From assembly GCA_029465975.1 (NCBI GenBank), contig CM055728.1, positions 2,776,356-2,840,355 of the forward strand: a stretch of 64,000 nucleotides of DNA, given 5' to 3'. Below the pieces are notes generated by a model. It saw only the letters and a program-made list of their open reading frames with translations, did not search any database and was not told the origin of the DNA. The position numbers were made by a program, and so were the translations under genes. The stretch's first letter is position 1. Every line of letters begins with the position of its first letter. Below are positions 14,452 to 28,200 of the stretch, in pieces. The DNA is from Dallia pectoralis. Its lineage: Eukaryota > Chordata > Actinopteri > Esociformes > Umbridae.

Positions 14452-16179
14452 TTGGTCTTTGAGGAAGGAGAAGAGGTGGGTGGAGGAATCTGGGGATGCT
14501 GATGTTCAATGAGGCTCTTTCTCTCCATTTCTGTCTTCTATGTTTCTCCCCCCGATTGCTAATCAAATACACTAGGAATCAGACCAGATACATTATGCTT
14601 TAAATAATGTATGTTTTAAACCGTTACTAAAACTACGACTTGGTTCTGTGTATAATTAGAATGCAGCTGACATTTCATTATGTCTCGGCCGCGGTCTGTA
14701 CAGGACAGCTCTCTTACGATGTATCTCGCCATGGTGGAGAACAAGTAAATAAGGCCAGAACAATAGAGAGAAGTGAACTAGAACAGAGGAATGGGATAGA
14801 ACTGAGAAATGGGACAGAACTGAGGAATGGGACAGAACAGAGGAATGGGACAGAACAGAGGAATGGGACAGAACTGATGTGTTTACATATCAGAGAACAT
14901 GTAAATAAGGCCAGAACAATAGAGAGAAGGGAACTAGAACAGAGGAATGGGACAGAACAGAGGAATGGGACAGAACAGAGGAATGGGACAGAACAGAGGA
15001 ATGGGACAGAACTGATGTGTTTACATATCAGAGAACATGTAAATAAGGCCAGAACAATAGAGAGAAGTGAACTAGAACAGAGGAATGGGACAGAACTGAT
15101 GTGTTTACATATCAGAGAACATGTAAATAAGGCCAGAACAATAGAGAGAAGGGAACTAGAACAGAGGAATGGGACAGAACAGAGGAATGGGACAGAACTG
15201 AGGAATGGGACAGAACTGAGGAATGGGACAGAACTGAGGAATGGGACAGAACTGAGGAATGGGACAGAACAGAGGAATGGGACAGAACTGAGGAATGAGA
15301 CAGAACTGAGGAATGGGACAGAACTGAGGAATGTTTCACACAGTCTGTTTACATATCAGAGAACAGGTCTGCATTGGGCTGATCCACATGTATATGGCCC
15401 TGCAGGTCAGATTATAGCTAGATTAAATATTCAGAGGCCAAACCCAGGCATCACATATCTGTCTCTGAGGTGAGAACAGCAGGTCAGATTATACACAGAT
15501 TAAATATTCAGAGGTCAAACCCAGGCATCACATATCTGTCTCTGAGGTGAGAACAGCAGGTCAGATTATACACAGATTAAATATTCAGAGGTCAAACCCA
15601 GGCATCACATATCTGTCTCTGAGGTGAGAACAGCAGGTCAGATTATACACAGATTAAATATTCAGAGGCCAAACCCAGGCATCACATATCTGTCTCTGAG
15701 GTGAGAACAGCAGGTCAGATTATACACAGATTAAATATTCAGAGGTCAAACCCAGGCATCACATATCTGTCTCTGAGGTGAGAACAGCAGGTCAGATTAT
15801 ACACAGATTAAATATTTTGAGGCCCAACCCAGGCATCACATATCTGTCTCTGAGGCCAGAGAGAACAGAACAACATTACTTTTTGAACGCTGCCTAGACA
15901 TTAGACAGTGACGTCACAAAATGTTCAGGAACTAAAGTTTATCTCAGCTTTTTTGTGATTGATTGGAGACACAAAAATCTGTACTTAATACAGAAAGTTA
16001 TTAGTCACAGTTAAATTCACTTTATAGTAATTAGATTTATTATATCATAGATTATAAGACCATGTAACACAATAGTACAGCGAGGTCTACTCTTATTAGT
16101 GTTAGTAGTAATATGTTTTAATTATATTTGGCTGAATTTCAAACCAATTCATATATATATACACATATGAATTGGTTTG

Positions 16180-16215
<36 letters not shown>

Positions 16216-16226
16216 ATGTACAGTGT

Positions 16227-16260
<34 letters not shown>

Positions 16261-19200
16261 TATACATTAGCCAATGGGTAAGTGCATATTGACTATTGAC
16301 TAATATATTTCAAATACATCATGGGTAATACATTCATTTACGTAATGAATTGAAAAAGAAAAAAAGTGGTTCCATTTTAACAAACTGAAATATACTTATT
16401 TAAAAAGTACTTACATGCAGTTCAAGTCAGAAGTTTACAAACACCTTAAACTGAGATCTTTACAATTTCTGATATTTCATTCTAGTAAATATTCCCTGTT
16501 TTAGGTCAGTTACGGTCCCCACTTTAATTTAAGAATGTGAAATGTCTAAACATTTATAGACTCAATTATTTCAATATTTATTTATTTCATCACATTCCCA
16601 CTGGGTCAGAAGTATACAGACATTTAATTGCCTTTAAATTGTTTATTTTAGATTTGTTTTAGATAAGTTTGGATGAATTTTGGCCCATTCCTCCTGACAG
16701 AACTGGTGGAACTAAGTCAGGTTTGATGGCCTTCCTGCTCACAAACGCTTTTTCAGTTCTGTCCACACATTTTCTATAAAATTTTAGTGATAGTATACTC
16801 AACACAACTTTGCCACTACATGTGAAGTATTCTTGGGTCAATCTCCATTTGGAAGACATTTGTGACCAAGTTCTGCCAACACATTTTTTTTGCTGTAAAC
16901 CAAGGTGGGTCAGATTCCAATAGACGGGGAGCAGTTTGACAAAGTCTGCACTTCTGCTATAAGTTGGATAAAACAATTGGCTTTAGCTAAATGACTGAAA
17001 TGTGTAATGCTTGGTTTGTCTCTACCAACTTTGGTTCATCAGCCTTTCGTTTTAGAGGGCATCCGGAAAGAATTCACAGTACTTTACTTTTTCCACATTT
17101 TGTTATGGTACATCCTTATTGAAAACATTTATCAATAAATTTTTTCCTGAAAATTAGACACAAACTACCCCATAATTATAAAGTAAAAGAAGTTTATTTT
17201 TTAATAGATTCGTGAAAAATTAGAAACGAAAATATAACATGTACATAAGTATTCACATCTTTTGCGCTATACTTTGTTGTAGCACCTTTGGCAGTAATTA
17301 CAGCCCCAAGGTTTTTTTTATCATCTTGGCACACCTATATTTGGGCAGTTTCTCATATTCTTCTCTTTAGGACCTAAATATATAGGTAATAAGTACTGCA
17401 TCAATATCTAACATAGTGTATTAATCAATTGTCACACAGTGAAACTTGGGGACGACAATACATTGCTAAATTGAGGGGAAAGCTATTGAATATATTTATT
17501 ATCTTCTAATAAGTTCTTTGAGTGAATGCCTTTTCTCATTTTCGGGAATGTTTGGGATTGAACACTGCAAACACAAGCGTGTGATAGTGATTTCTAACAC
17601 CTTTTGTTTGGCAGTACAAGTACAGTAGAGCGAAATGCAGTTTGCATCCAACCAACATGCAAAATGGGACAATACATGAGTCAGATAAGATAAGAGTACA
17701 ATGTAAGGATGTGAAATTGTGGTACTTTTGTGTAGGATTTTTGTTAAGATATATATGTCAATGCTTGAAACAGCTTTTGACAAACATGTGACTATGTTTG
17801 CTTGTTTCTTTGCTGGGAGATTGGAGTGCTTAAACAAACTTTATAGCATGGTATAAACACTGAACTCAAAATAAAAAATAATATAATAACACAGCTTTTC
17901 CAAGAGTTTCGCCATCTAACCGAGCCATTCAGTTTGTTCTCTACCTTTTGTTACGGGCGATTAACAGAATTTTATATAAAAACGTGTATTCAGAAGATTC
18001 ACAGATTCATTTGAAAGGAAGAAAGGTAGCACAGGTTTTAGGACAAAAAGCACACAACTGTAATTATACACCTTAAGGTATAGTTAAGTTATATTGTTAT
18101 AGGTAAAATAGTACTTGTTTGGTAAGCATTGATTTAGGGGTCATTTTAAATATTCTCTGTACTGGACAACATTCTGTTTTGCTGCAAACAGCTTTACCAT
18201 GAATACAGTCACCTCAAACGTCTCTAAACTTTGCAACTGGCATATTCTAAAATCCTTGTCAAAACATCATACTTTCATATCGACTTGTTTTCATCGTTTA
18301 CCTTATTAATGCCCAATTAATCAGAGGTTGTAGAATTTAGGAGACTACACTCCAAATGGGTCCTGGGGTTAGAGCAAATACATGTAAACACAGGACTCTA
18401 TAAACACTTTGGTCCTCTAATAGTATATCATTAGTCATCACCTGTACAGATAATTGGCAACATTGGAGCAACAAGGAACATCTATGAGTGCTGGTGATTA
18501 TGGCTTAACCGGAACAACCCAGATTACTAAATAACACAGACCCTGATTAAAAGATAAATAGAACCAACAATACAGGAGAGTCACCATGAAGAGCAGTACT
18601 CACCAGCAGTACCTGTTAGGAACCACACGGGTCAGACCAGTACCCGTTAGGAACCGCACGGGTCAGAACAGTACCTGTTAGGAACCGCACGGGTCAGAAC
18701 AGTACCTGTTAGGAACCGCACGGGTCAGAACAGTACCTGTTAGGAACCGCACGGGTCAGAACAGTACCTGTTAGGAACCGCACGGGTCAGAACAGTACCT
18801 GTTAGGAACCGCACGGGTCAGAACAGTACCTGTTAGGAACCGCACGGGTCAGAACAGTACCTGTTAGGAACCGCACGGGTCAGAACAGTACCTGTTAGGA
18901 ACCGCACGGGTCAGAACAGTACCTGTTAAGAACCGCACGGGTCAGATCAGTACCTGTTAAGAACCGCACGGGTCAGAACAGTACCTGTTAGGAACCACAC
19001 GGGTCAGAACAGTACCCGTTAGGAACCACACGGGTCAGAACAGTACCTGTTAGGATCCGCACGGGGGGTCAGAACAGTACCTGTTAGGAACCGCACGGGT
19101 CAGATCAGTACCTGTTAAGAACCACACGGGTCAGAACAGTACCCGTTAGGAACCACACGGGTCAGAACAGTACCTGTTAGGAACCACACGGGTCAGAATG

Positions 19201-22200
19201 GACATCTGCTGTAGGAACACATTGGCTGAATTGTGTGTTCATTTTGTTACATTCAGACATTAGCTATGTCTATGTATGTAGCGTTGGATGTTTTTATTGG
19301 AGGTGTCTGTTGTTAGATTTCGGTTTATTTAATGGTGGACCTAAAGGTCAAAAGGTCATAATATGATAAGTTGATAAACTCCCAGCCAGGGTAAACTGCC
19401 AACCAGGGTAAACAGCCAACCAGAGTAAACTGCAAACCAGGGTAAACTGCCAACCAGGCTAAACTGACAACTAGGTGTATTTCAGTCTCGTCTCTAGCTA
19501 CTCCTGGTTAATTAGGTGTATTTCAGTCTCGTCTCTAGCTACTCCTGGTTAATTAGGTGTATTACAGTCTCGTCTCTAGCTACACCTGGTTAATTAGGTG
19601 TATTTCATTCTCGTCTCTAGCTACTCCTGGTTAATTAGGTGTATTACAGTCTCGTCTCTAGCTACTCCTGGTTAATTAGGTGTATTTCAGTCTCGTCTCT
19701 AGCTACTTCTGGTTAATTAGGTGTATTTCAGTCTTGTCTTTAGCTACTCCTGGTTAATTGGGTGTATTTCAGTCTCGTCTCTAGCTTCTCCTGGTAAATT
19801 GGGCACCAGTGAATCTGAAGGTGCAACCAAGCACTTCCTGGTTGAGCGAGCAGAGTTATACAATGATATTTCATTAAGCAGGGTCACTCTGTTTTTGTAT
19901 GGAAAAACAATCCGATACCTAGGCTTTGTAACCTTTGTAGCAGCTTTTTTATGTTTACTCACCGTGACTCTTCTCTTCCTGACATGTAGTAGGATGAAAG
20001 AGGATTAGATGTGTCACAGGTCATAGAAGCCAAGAAGCTGACGTGACTCTTCTAAAATCATGGTCAACCTTTCTAGACTTCTCCATAACAGGTTTATATA
20101 GACCAAATGTTTGGCTGAAACACAAGCCAGGATCCACTAATGAAACATATGGGATGTGAAGTCAAGCAGTGCAGTCAGTCTCTACAGCAAAATGCCCTCA
20201 TAGGTGTGAGCGTAGGGATCTGAGAGACTTGGACAAGGGCCAAACTGTAATGGATAGACAAAGGTGTCTGTAATGGCGAATGGGTCAGTACTGTAGCTTT
20301 AGTGGGGTGTTCCTGGTCTTCAGTGGTCCAAGGAAGGAAAAGCAAGAACCGGATTGATGACAGGCTGTGTGTGCGTCACTTACCTGGCACCAAGATGCAT
20401 TATGGGAACATGGCAAGCTGGCGGAGGCTGTGTGATGCTATTGACAACAATGTTCTGCTGGGACACCTTGGGTCCTGGCATGTGGATGTTACTTTGACAC
20501 ACAAACTACCGACCTAAGCATTGATGCAGACTATGTACATGATTTCATGGTAACAGTATTACAGGACTTAAAGGATCTGCTGCTAACATCCTGGTGCCAG
20601 ATACCAGAGTACAGCTGAGGTCTAGTGGAATCCAGATACCCGCTGAGGTCTAGTGGAATCCAGATACCAGAGTACAGCTGAGGTCTAGTGGAATCCAGAT
20701 ACCAGCTGAGGTCTAGTGGAATCCAGATACCAGCTGAGGTCTAGTGGAATCCAGATACCAGCTGAGGTCTAGTGGAATCCAGATACCAGCTGAGGTCTAG
20801 TGGAATCCAGATACCCGCTGAGGTCTAGTGGAATCCAGATACCAGAGTACAGCTGAGGTCTAGTGGAATCCAGATACCAGCTGAGGTCTAGTGGAATCCA
20901 GATACCAGAGTACAGCTGAAGTCTAGTGGAATCCAGATACCAGCTGAGGTCTAGTGGAATCCAGATACCAGAGTACAGCTGAGGTCTAGTGGAATCCAGA
21001 TACCAGCTGAGGTCTAGTGGAATCCAGATACCAGCTGAGGTCTAGTGGAATCCAGATACCAGCTGAGGTCTAGTGGAATCCAGATACCAGCTGAGGTCTA
21101 GTGGAATCCAGGTACCAGCTGAGGTCTAGTGGAATCCAGATACCAGCTGAGGTCTAGTGGAATCCAGATACCAGCTGAGGTCTAGTGGAATCCAGATACC
21201 AGCTGAGGTCTAGTGGAATCCAGATACCAGCTGAGGTCTAGTGGAATCCATGTCTTGATGGGTCACAGCTGTTTTGGCAGTATATTACATACCACAAGCT
21301 TTACTGTGCAGTTGTTTCTAACAGGCCAAAACATTGGCTCATCAAGCATGCTTATACATTTAGCTACTCCTGGTTAATTGGGTGTATTTCAGTCTCGTCT
21401 CTAGCTTCTCCTGGTAAATTGGGCACCAGTGAATCTGAAGGTGCAACCAAGCACTTCCTGGTTGAGCGAGCAGAGTTATACAATGATATTTCATTAAGCA
21501 GGGTCACTCTGTTTTTGTATGGAAAAACAATCCGATACCTAGGCTTTGTAACCTTTGTAGCAGCTTTTTTATGTTTACTCACCGTGACTCTTCTCTTCCT
21601 GACATGTAGTAGGATGAAAGAGGATTAGATGTGTCACAGGTCATAGAAGCCAAGAAGCTGACGTGACTCTTCTAAAATCATGGTCAACCTTTCTAGACTT
21701 CTCCATAACAGGTTTATATAGACCAAATGTTTGGCTGAAACACAAGCCAGGATCCACTAATGAAACATATGGGATGTGAAGTCAAGCAGTGCAGTCAGTC
21801 TCTACAGCAAAATGCCCTCATAGGTGTGAGCGTAGGGATCTGAGAGACTTGGACAAGGGCCAAACTGTAATGGATAGACAAAGGTGTCTGTAATGGCGAA
21901 TGGGTCAGTACTGTAGCTTTAGTGGGGTGTTCCTGGTCTTCAGTGGTCCAAGGAAGGAAAAGCAAGAACCGGATTGATGACAGGCTGTGTGTGCGTCACT
22001 TACCTGGCACCAAGATGCATTATGGGAACATGGCAAGCTGGCGGAGGCTGTGTGATGCTATTGACAACAATGTTCTGCTGGGACACCTTGGGTCCTGGCA
22101 TGTGGATGTGACACACAAACTGACCTAAGCATTGATGCAGACTATGTACATGATTTCATGGTAACAGTATTACAGGACTTAAAGGATCTGCTTTAACATC

Positions 22201-25200
22201 CTGGTGCCAGATACAACACTGAGGAGATACCTAGTACAGCATTGAGTACAGCAGTCTAGTGGAATCCAGATACCCGCTGAGGTCTAGTGGAACAGATACA
22301 GGGTCTAAAGTGGAATCCAGATACCAGAGTACAGCTGAGGTCTAGTGGAATCCAGATACCAGCTGAGGTCTAGTGGAATCCAGATACCAGCTGAGGTCTA
22401 GTGGAATCCAGATACCAGCTGAGGTCAGTGGAATCCAGATACCAGCTGAGTGGGTACCAGCTGAGGTCTAGTGGAATCCAGATACCAGCTGAGGTCTAGT
22501 GGAATCCAGATACCAGCTGAGGTCTAGTGGAATCCAGATACCAGAGTACAGCTGAGGTCTAGTGGAATCCAGATACCAGCTGAGGTCTAGTGGAATCCAG
22601 ATACCAGTACAGCTGAGGTCTAGTGGAATCCAGATACCAGCTGAGGTCTAGTGGAATCCAGATACCAGCTGAGGTCTAGTGGAATCCAGATACCAGCTGA
22701 GGTCTAGTGGAATCCAGATACCAGCTGAGGTCTAGTGGAATCCAGATACCAGCTGAGGTCTAGTGGAATCCAGATACCAGCTGAGGTCTAGTGGAATCCA
22801 GATACCAGCTGAGGTCTAGTGGAATCCAGATACCAGCTGAGGTCTAGTGGAATCCAGATACCAGCTGAGGTCTAGTGGAATCCAGATACCCAGCTGAGGT
22901 CTAGTGGAATCCAGATACCAGCTGAGGTCTAGTGGAATCCAGATACCAGCTGAGGTCTAGTGGAATCCAGATACCAGCTGAGGTCTAGTGGAATCCAGAT
23001 ACCAGCTGAGGTCTAGTGGAATCCAGATACAGATACCAGCTGAGGTCAGTGGCAGATACCAGCTGAGGTCTAGTGGAATCCAGATACCAGCTGAGGTCTA
23101 GTGGAATCCAGATACCAGCTGAGGTCTAGTGGAATCCAGATACCAGCAGCTACCAGCTGAGGTCTAGTGGAATCCAGATACCAGCTGAGGTCAGAGATAC
23201 CAGCTGAGGTCTAGTGGAATCCAGATACCAGCTGAGGTCTAGTGGAATCCAGATAGCCTAGTGGAATCCAGCAGCTGAGGTCTAGTGGAATCCAGATACC
23301 AGCTGAGGTCTAGTGGAATCCAGATACCAGCTGAGGTCTAGTGGAATCCAGATACCAGCTGAGGTCTAGTGGAATCCAGATACCAGCTGAGTGGTCAGAT
23401 ACCAGCTGAGGTCTAGTGGAATCCAGATACCAGAGTACAGCTGAGGTCTAGTGGAATCCAGATACCAGCTGAGGTCTAGTGGAATCCAGATACCAGCTGA
23501 GGTCTAGTGGAATCCAGATACCAGCTGAGGTCTAGTGGAATCCAGATACCAGCTGAGGTCTAGTGGAATCAGATACCAGATAGTGGAACCAGCTGAGGTC
23601 TAGTGGAATCCAGATACCAGCTGAGGTCTAGTGGAACCAGATCCAGATACCAGCTGAGGTCTGAGGTCTAGTGGAATCCAGATACCAAGTGGGTCCAGAT
23701 ATACCAGCTGAGTCTAGTGGAATGAGGTCTAGTGGAATACCAGCAGATACCAGCTGAGGTCTAGTGGAATCCAGATACCAGCTGTCTAGTGGAATCCAGA
23801 TACCAGCTGAGGTCTAGTGGAATCCAGATACCAGCTGAATCCAGATACCAGATACCAGCAGTGGAATCCAGATACCAGCTGAGGTCTCCAGTGGAATCCA
23901 GATACCAGCTGAGGAGTGGAATCCAGATACCAGCTGAGGTCTAGTGGAATCCAGATACCAGCTGAGGTCTAGTGGAATCAGATACCAGCTGAGGTCTAGT
24001 GGAATCCAGATACCAGCTGAGGTCTAGTGGAATCCAGATACCAGCTGAGGTCTAGTGGAATCCATGTCTTGATGGGTCACAGCTGTTTTGGCAGTATATT
24101 ACATACCACAAGCTTTACTGTGCAGTTGTTTCTAACAGGCCAAAACATTGGCTCATCAAGCATGCTTATACATGTCTAACTCTAATGGCGTGCTGTCTAA
24201 AACACCAGTTGTTTTAATAAGAGTTTGTCAAGGTTAAATTCTCCGGCCTTATTTTCAGGATAATGTTACACCTCATACCAGCGACTTCCTTATCTAGTAG
24301 ATAAAACTATATTCTATACATACCTCATTGAATTCACTGCTGACTACCCTTCAATAACCTACAATATGTCACCTTGATCTCTAAATACGCCTAATTTTCA
24401 AAGTTATTGCATGTATAAGAATCTGATGCTAAAAAAAAATACAATGTTTTTTAATAAATGCCAGGGATTTAATGGCAACAATGTATTTCCTCCCTCCAGT
24501 GTTCTACCTGAATAACCTGATCCTTTACACTAGAGGCCTGGCAGCAGCAACTGCACAATGTAGCGCCCCTCTGGCCTTCACCTGGCAGCAGCAACTGCAC
24601 AATGTAGCGCCCCTCTGGCCTTCTCCTGGCAGCAGCAACTGCCCCATGTAGTGCCCCTCTGGCCTTCTCCTGGCAGCAGCAACTGCCCCATGTAGCGCCC
24701 CTCTGGCCTTCTCCTGCTAGCAGCAACTGCCCCATGTAGCGCCCCTCTGGCCTTCTCCTGCTAGCAGCAACTGCCCCATGTAGCGCCCCTCTGGCCTTCT
24801 CCTGGCAGCAGCAACTGCCCCATGTAGCGCCCCTCTGGCCTTCTCCTGCTAGCAGCAACTGCCCCATGTAGCGCCCCTCTGGCCTTCACCTGGCAGCAGC
24901 AACTGCCCCATGTAGCGCCCCTCTGGCCTTCTCCTGCTAGCAGCAACTGCCCCATGTAGCGCCCCTCTGGCCTTCTCCTGGCAGCAGCAACTGCACAATG
25001 TAGCGCCCCTCTGGCCTTCACCTGGCAGCAGCAACTGCCCCATGTAGCGCCCCTCTGGCCTTCTCCTGGCAGCAGCAACTGCCCCGTGTGGTGCACTTCT
25101 GACCATCTTGACAGACGCTAACTCATGCTAAAGTGGCTGTACATTAGCCTCTCCTGACCCAGACTGCTAACAGTTTACATCTCACATTAAGTCAGTCATA

Positions 25201-28200
25201 ATAAGACAAATCATCATTGACTTGAGCAACAAGCTTTGGTGATTGTGTCTGGAACTAGCATAGACAGCCAAACACCAACTACTGTTTATTCTCTATGATA
25301 GGGCAGGTAAACACTAGACCATATGTTCCTGTCTGGGGTTCTTAAATCCTGATCCATGGCCTTGAGCCTGGTGGAGAAATGCTTAGAGACATTTTACTGG
25401 CAGGTTAACTCTGATAACAACAGGTGTGTACCACACAAACAGGCTTGGGTATTAAATGTTCCAGATAGATACCAGGTGTGTACCACACAAACAGGCTTGG
25501 GTATTAAATGTTTCAGATATATACCAGGTGTGTACCACACAAACAGGCTTGGGTATTAAATGTTCCAGATAGATACCAGGTGTGTACCACACAAACAGGA
25601 CTGGGTATTAAATGTTCCAGATAGATACCAGGTGTGTACCACACAAACAGGCTTGGGTATTAAATGTTCCAGATATATACCAGGTGTGTACCACACAAAC
25701 AGGCTTGGGTATTAAATGTTCCAGATAGATACCAGGTGTGTACCACACAAACAGGACTGGGTATTAAATGTTACAGATAGATACCAGGTGTGTACCACAC
25801 AAACAGGCTTGGGTATTAAATGTTCCAGATAGATACCAGGTGTGTACCACACAAACAGGACTGGGTATTAAATGTTCCAGATAGATACCAGGTGTGTACC
25901 ACACAAACAGGCTTGGGTATTAAATGTTCCAGATAGATACCAGGTGTGTACCACACAAACAGGACTGGGTATTAAATGTTCCAGATAGATACCAGGTGTG
26001 TACCACACAAACAGGCTTGGGTATTAAATGTTCCAGATAGATACCAGGTGTGTACCACACAAACAGGCTTGGGTATTAAATGTTCCAGATAGATACCAGG
26101 TGTGTACCACACAAACAGGCTTGGGTATTAAATGTTTCAGATATATACCAGGTGTGTACCACACAAACAGGCTTGGGTATTAAATGTTCCAGATAGATAC
26201 CAGGTGTGTACCACACAAACAGGACTGGGTATTAAATGTTCCAGATAGATACCAGGTGTGTACCACACAAACAGGCTTGGGTATTAAATGTTCCAGATAT
26301 ATACCAGGTGTGTACCACCAAAAAGGCTTGGGTATTAAATGTTCCAGATAGATACCAGGTGTGTACCACACAAACAGGACTGGGTATTAAATGTTACAGA
26401 TAGATACCAGGTGTGTACCACACAAACAGGCTTGGGTATTAAATGTTCCAGATAGATACCAGGTGTGTACCACACAAACAGGACTGGGTATTAAATGTTC
26501 CAGATAGATACCAGGTGTGTACCACACAAACAGGCTTGGGTATTAAATGTTCCAGATAGATACCAGGTGTGTACCACACAAACAGGACTGGGTATTAAAT
26601 GTTCCAGATAGATACCAGGTGTGTACCACACAAACAGGACTGGGTATTAAATGTTCCAGATAGATACCAGGTGTGTACCACACAAACAGGCTTGGGTATT
26701 AAATGTTCCAGATAGATACCAGGTGTGTACCACACAAACAGGATTGGGTATTAAATGTTCCAGATAGATAAATACTAGGGCATCAAGAGCATTACCAGCT
26801 GATCTGGGTATTTTCTGAGGCACAGCTGATCTGGGTATTATCAAACAGCGTGTATCTGTTAGATCATTGTTCAGACAGTGCTTTCCAAAAGTGATAGAAT
26901 TCACCTATCATATAAATAAATCCGTCCAGAACCCAGTGAAAATACCGCAGGCCCATTTCAATTCAGCAAGATAGACAGCAATTTCACTCACAATTCTTTC
27001 TTTATGCTTAGTGGTCATCTGGGTTAAAAGCAACGCAGCCAGAGGCTATTCTGCCTGCAAACAGTGTCATTTGATAGTGATGCAAAAGTACATGAGCTTC
27101 AAATGTAGGGCAAAGCATCACAGTCAACGTTCACTATGGTCCTCCTTTAGTTAGGCTTGTGTTTAATTGAATTGGGTTTGGTTCAGCAGTCTGGTGGGTT
27201 CTGGGTACTGGATGCACATCCTGTCAGTATGATCTTTGCATGCTGACTCATAATGTAACCCAGTTCCCACGCACACATAAACCATGCCGGCTAATCTGGC
27301 TAATCGGGTTCGTCTGAGTGTCATGGGAAAGGAAAGGGGAGGTTGTTGGGATTGTCCTTGTCTCAGTATGACCATGATGGAAATGTAGGCTGCTGATTAG
27401 ATGGTTAAAAGGGTCTGACTGAGATTAACCACTGGAGATCTTTAAGCTTCGATGCTAAAGACAGTCTGCTTGGTCAGCCGGTTAGCACAAAAGGAACAAA
27501 ACAAGCTGACAGGCCACAACTACACCACCCATGGTTATATCCGTCTCAAATAAGTTCCTTCCTGTGCCTGAGTTGACCTTGAGATTATTGTAAATCATTT
27601 ATTCATCTAGTTGCACATTCGGGTGCTTCAGATGATCTCTGGCCATCTATCTACGCCAGTAAACTATAAAAGCACTTTGGTTGCAAGCTGAATTATCCAT
27701 CAAAATGTGAGTGGTCCCAATATCATGATTATATGATTATTAAGTCCATGCTTTGGGATCTGGAATATAAATATGATATTTGCTTGTTGCCTAACTTATA
27801 CCTTTTTTTCATGTGGCAGTTACTAGGCAGGTAATTCACTTGGGAAAAAACGATATACAACAACTACAGATTATAAACGCTGACATAAAACAAAGAACAA
27901 GGACTGGGAGGAACGGATCAAACCAAATACACTGGTAAACAAAGGAACAAATATATTGGTAAACAAAGGAACACAACTCAGGGGAAACACAGATGAACAC
28001 GGCTAAACTGATTGACTGACAGAAGACACGAATAAAGGACCAAATAAGGGCATGTGGGGCAACAAATGACCAGAAGAGGGCAGTATAGGACAAAACTAAA
28101 CAGAACTGGTACTGGTCCGGTCAGCTGTGAAGTTACAGTATCACACAGTGTATTGTATATAGACAAAGGCAGTGATATTATTATATTATTATAGCACATT

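Larger units (their letters stand above)
19741..21360. repeat. Tandem segmental duplication, copy A (1620 bp)
   Basis: The block starting TAGCTACTCCTGGTTAATTG is repeated directly from 21361 with near identity over the first about 840 bp, and the last about 110 bp matches the end of copy B (24066-24173). The block contains a small membrane-protein-like frame, a decayed Tc1 transposase and a minisatellite. The left breakpoint lies in the 41-bp array. Copy A holds the shorter minisatellite. Confidence 0.93.
21361..24173. repeat. Tandem segmental duplication, copy B (2813 bp)
   Basis: Direct copy of 19741-21360. The first about 840 bp are nearly identical; the clearest differences are small deletions near 22110 (TGTTACTTTGAC shortened) and near 22190. 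Its minisatellite is almost three times longer than in copy A, which accounts for the length difference. Both copies end CATGCTTATACAT. Confidence 0.93.

Noticed and set aside
16659..16976. 105-codon minus-strand frame
   Set aside because: It is in a different frame from the transposase remnant it overlaps; the Tc1 gene here is decayed.
24469..25106. Three overlapping minus-strand frames
   Set aside because: The 44-bp unit has no stop in any of its three phases; frames are periodic and have no flanking gene structure.
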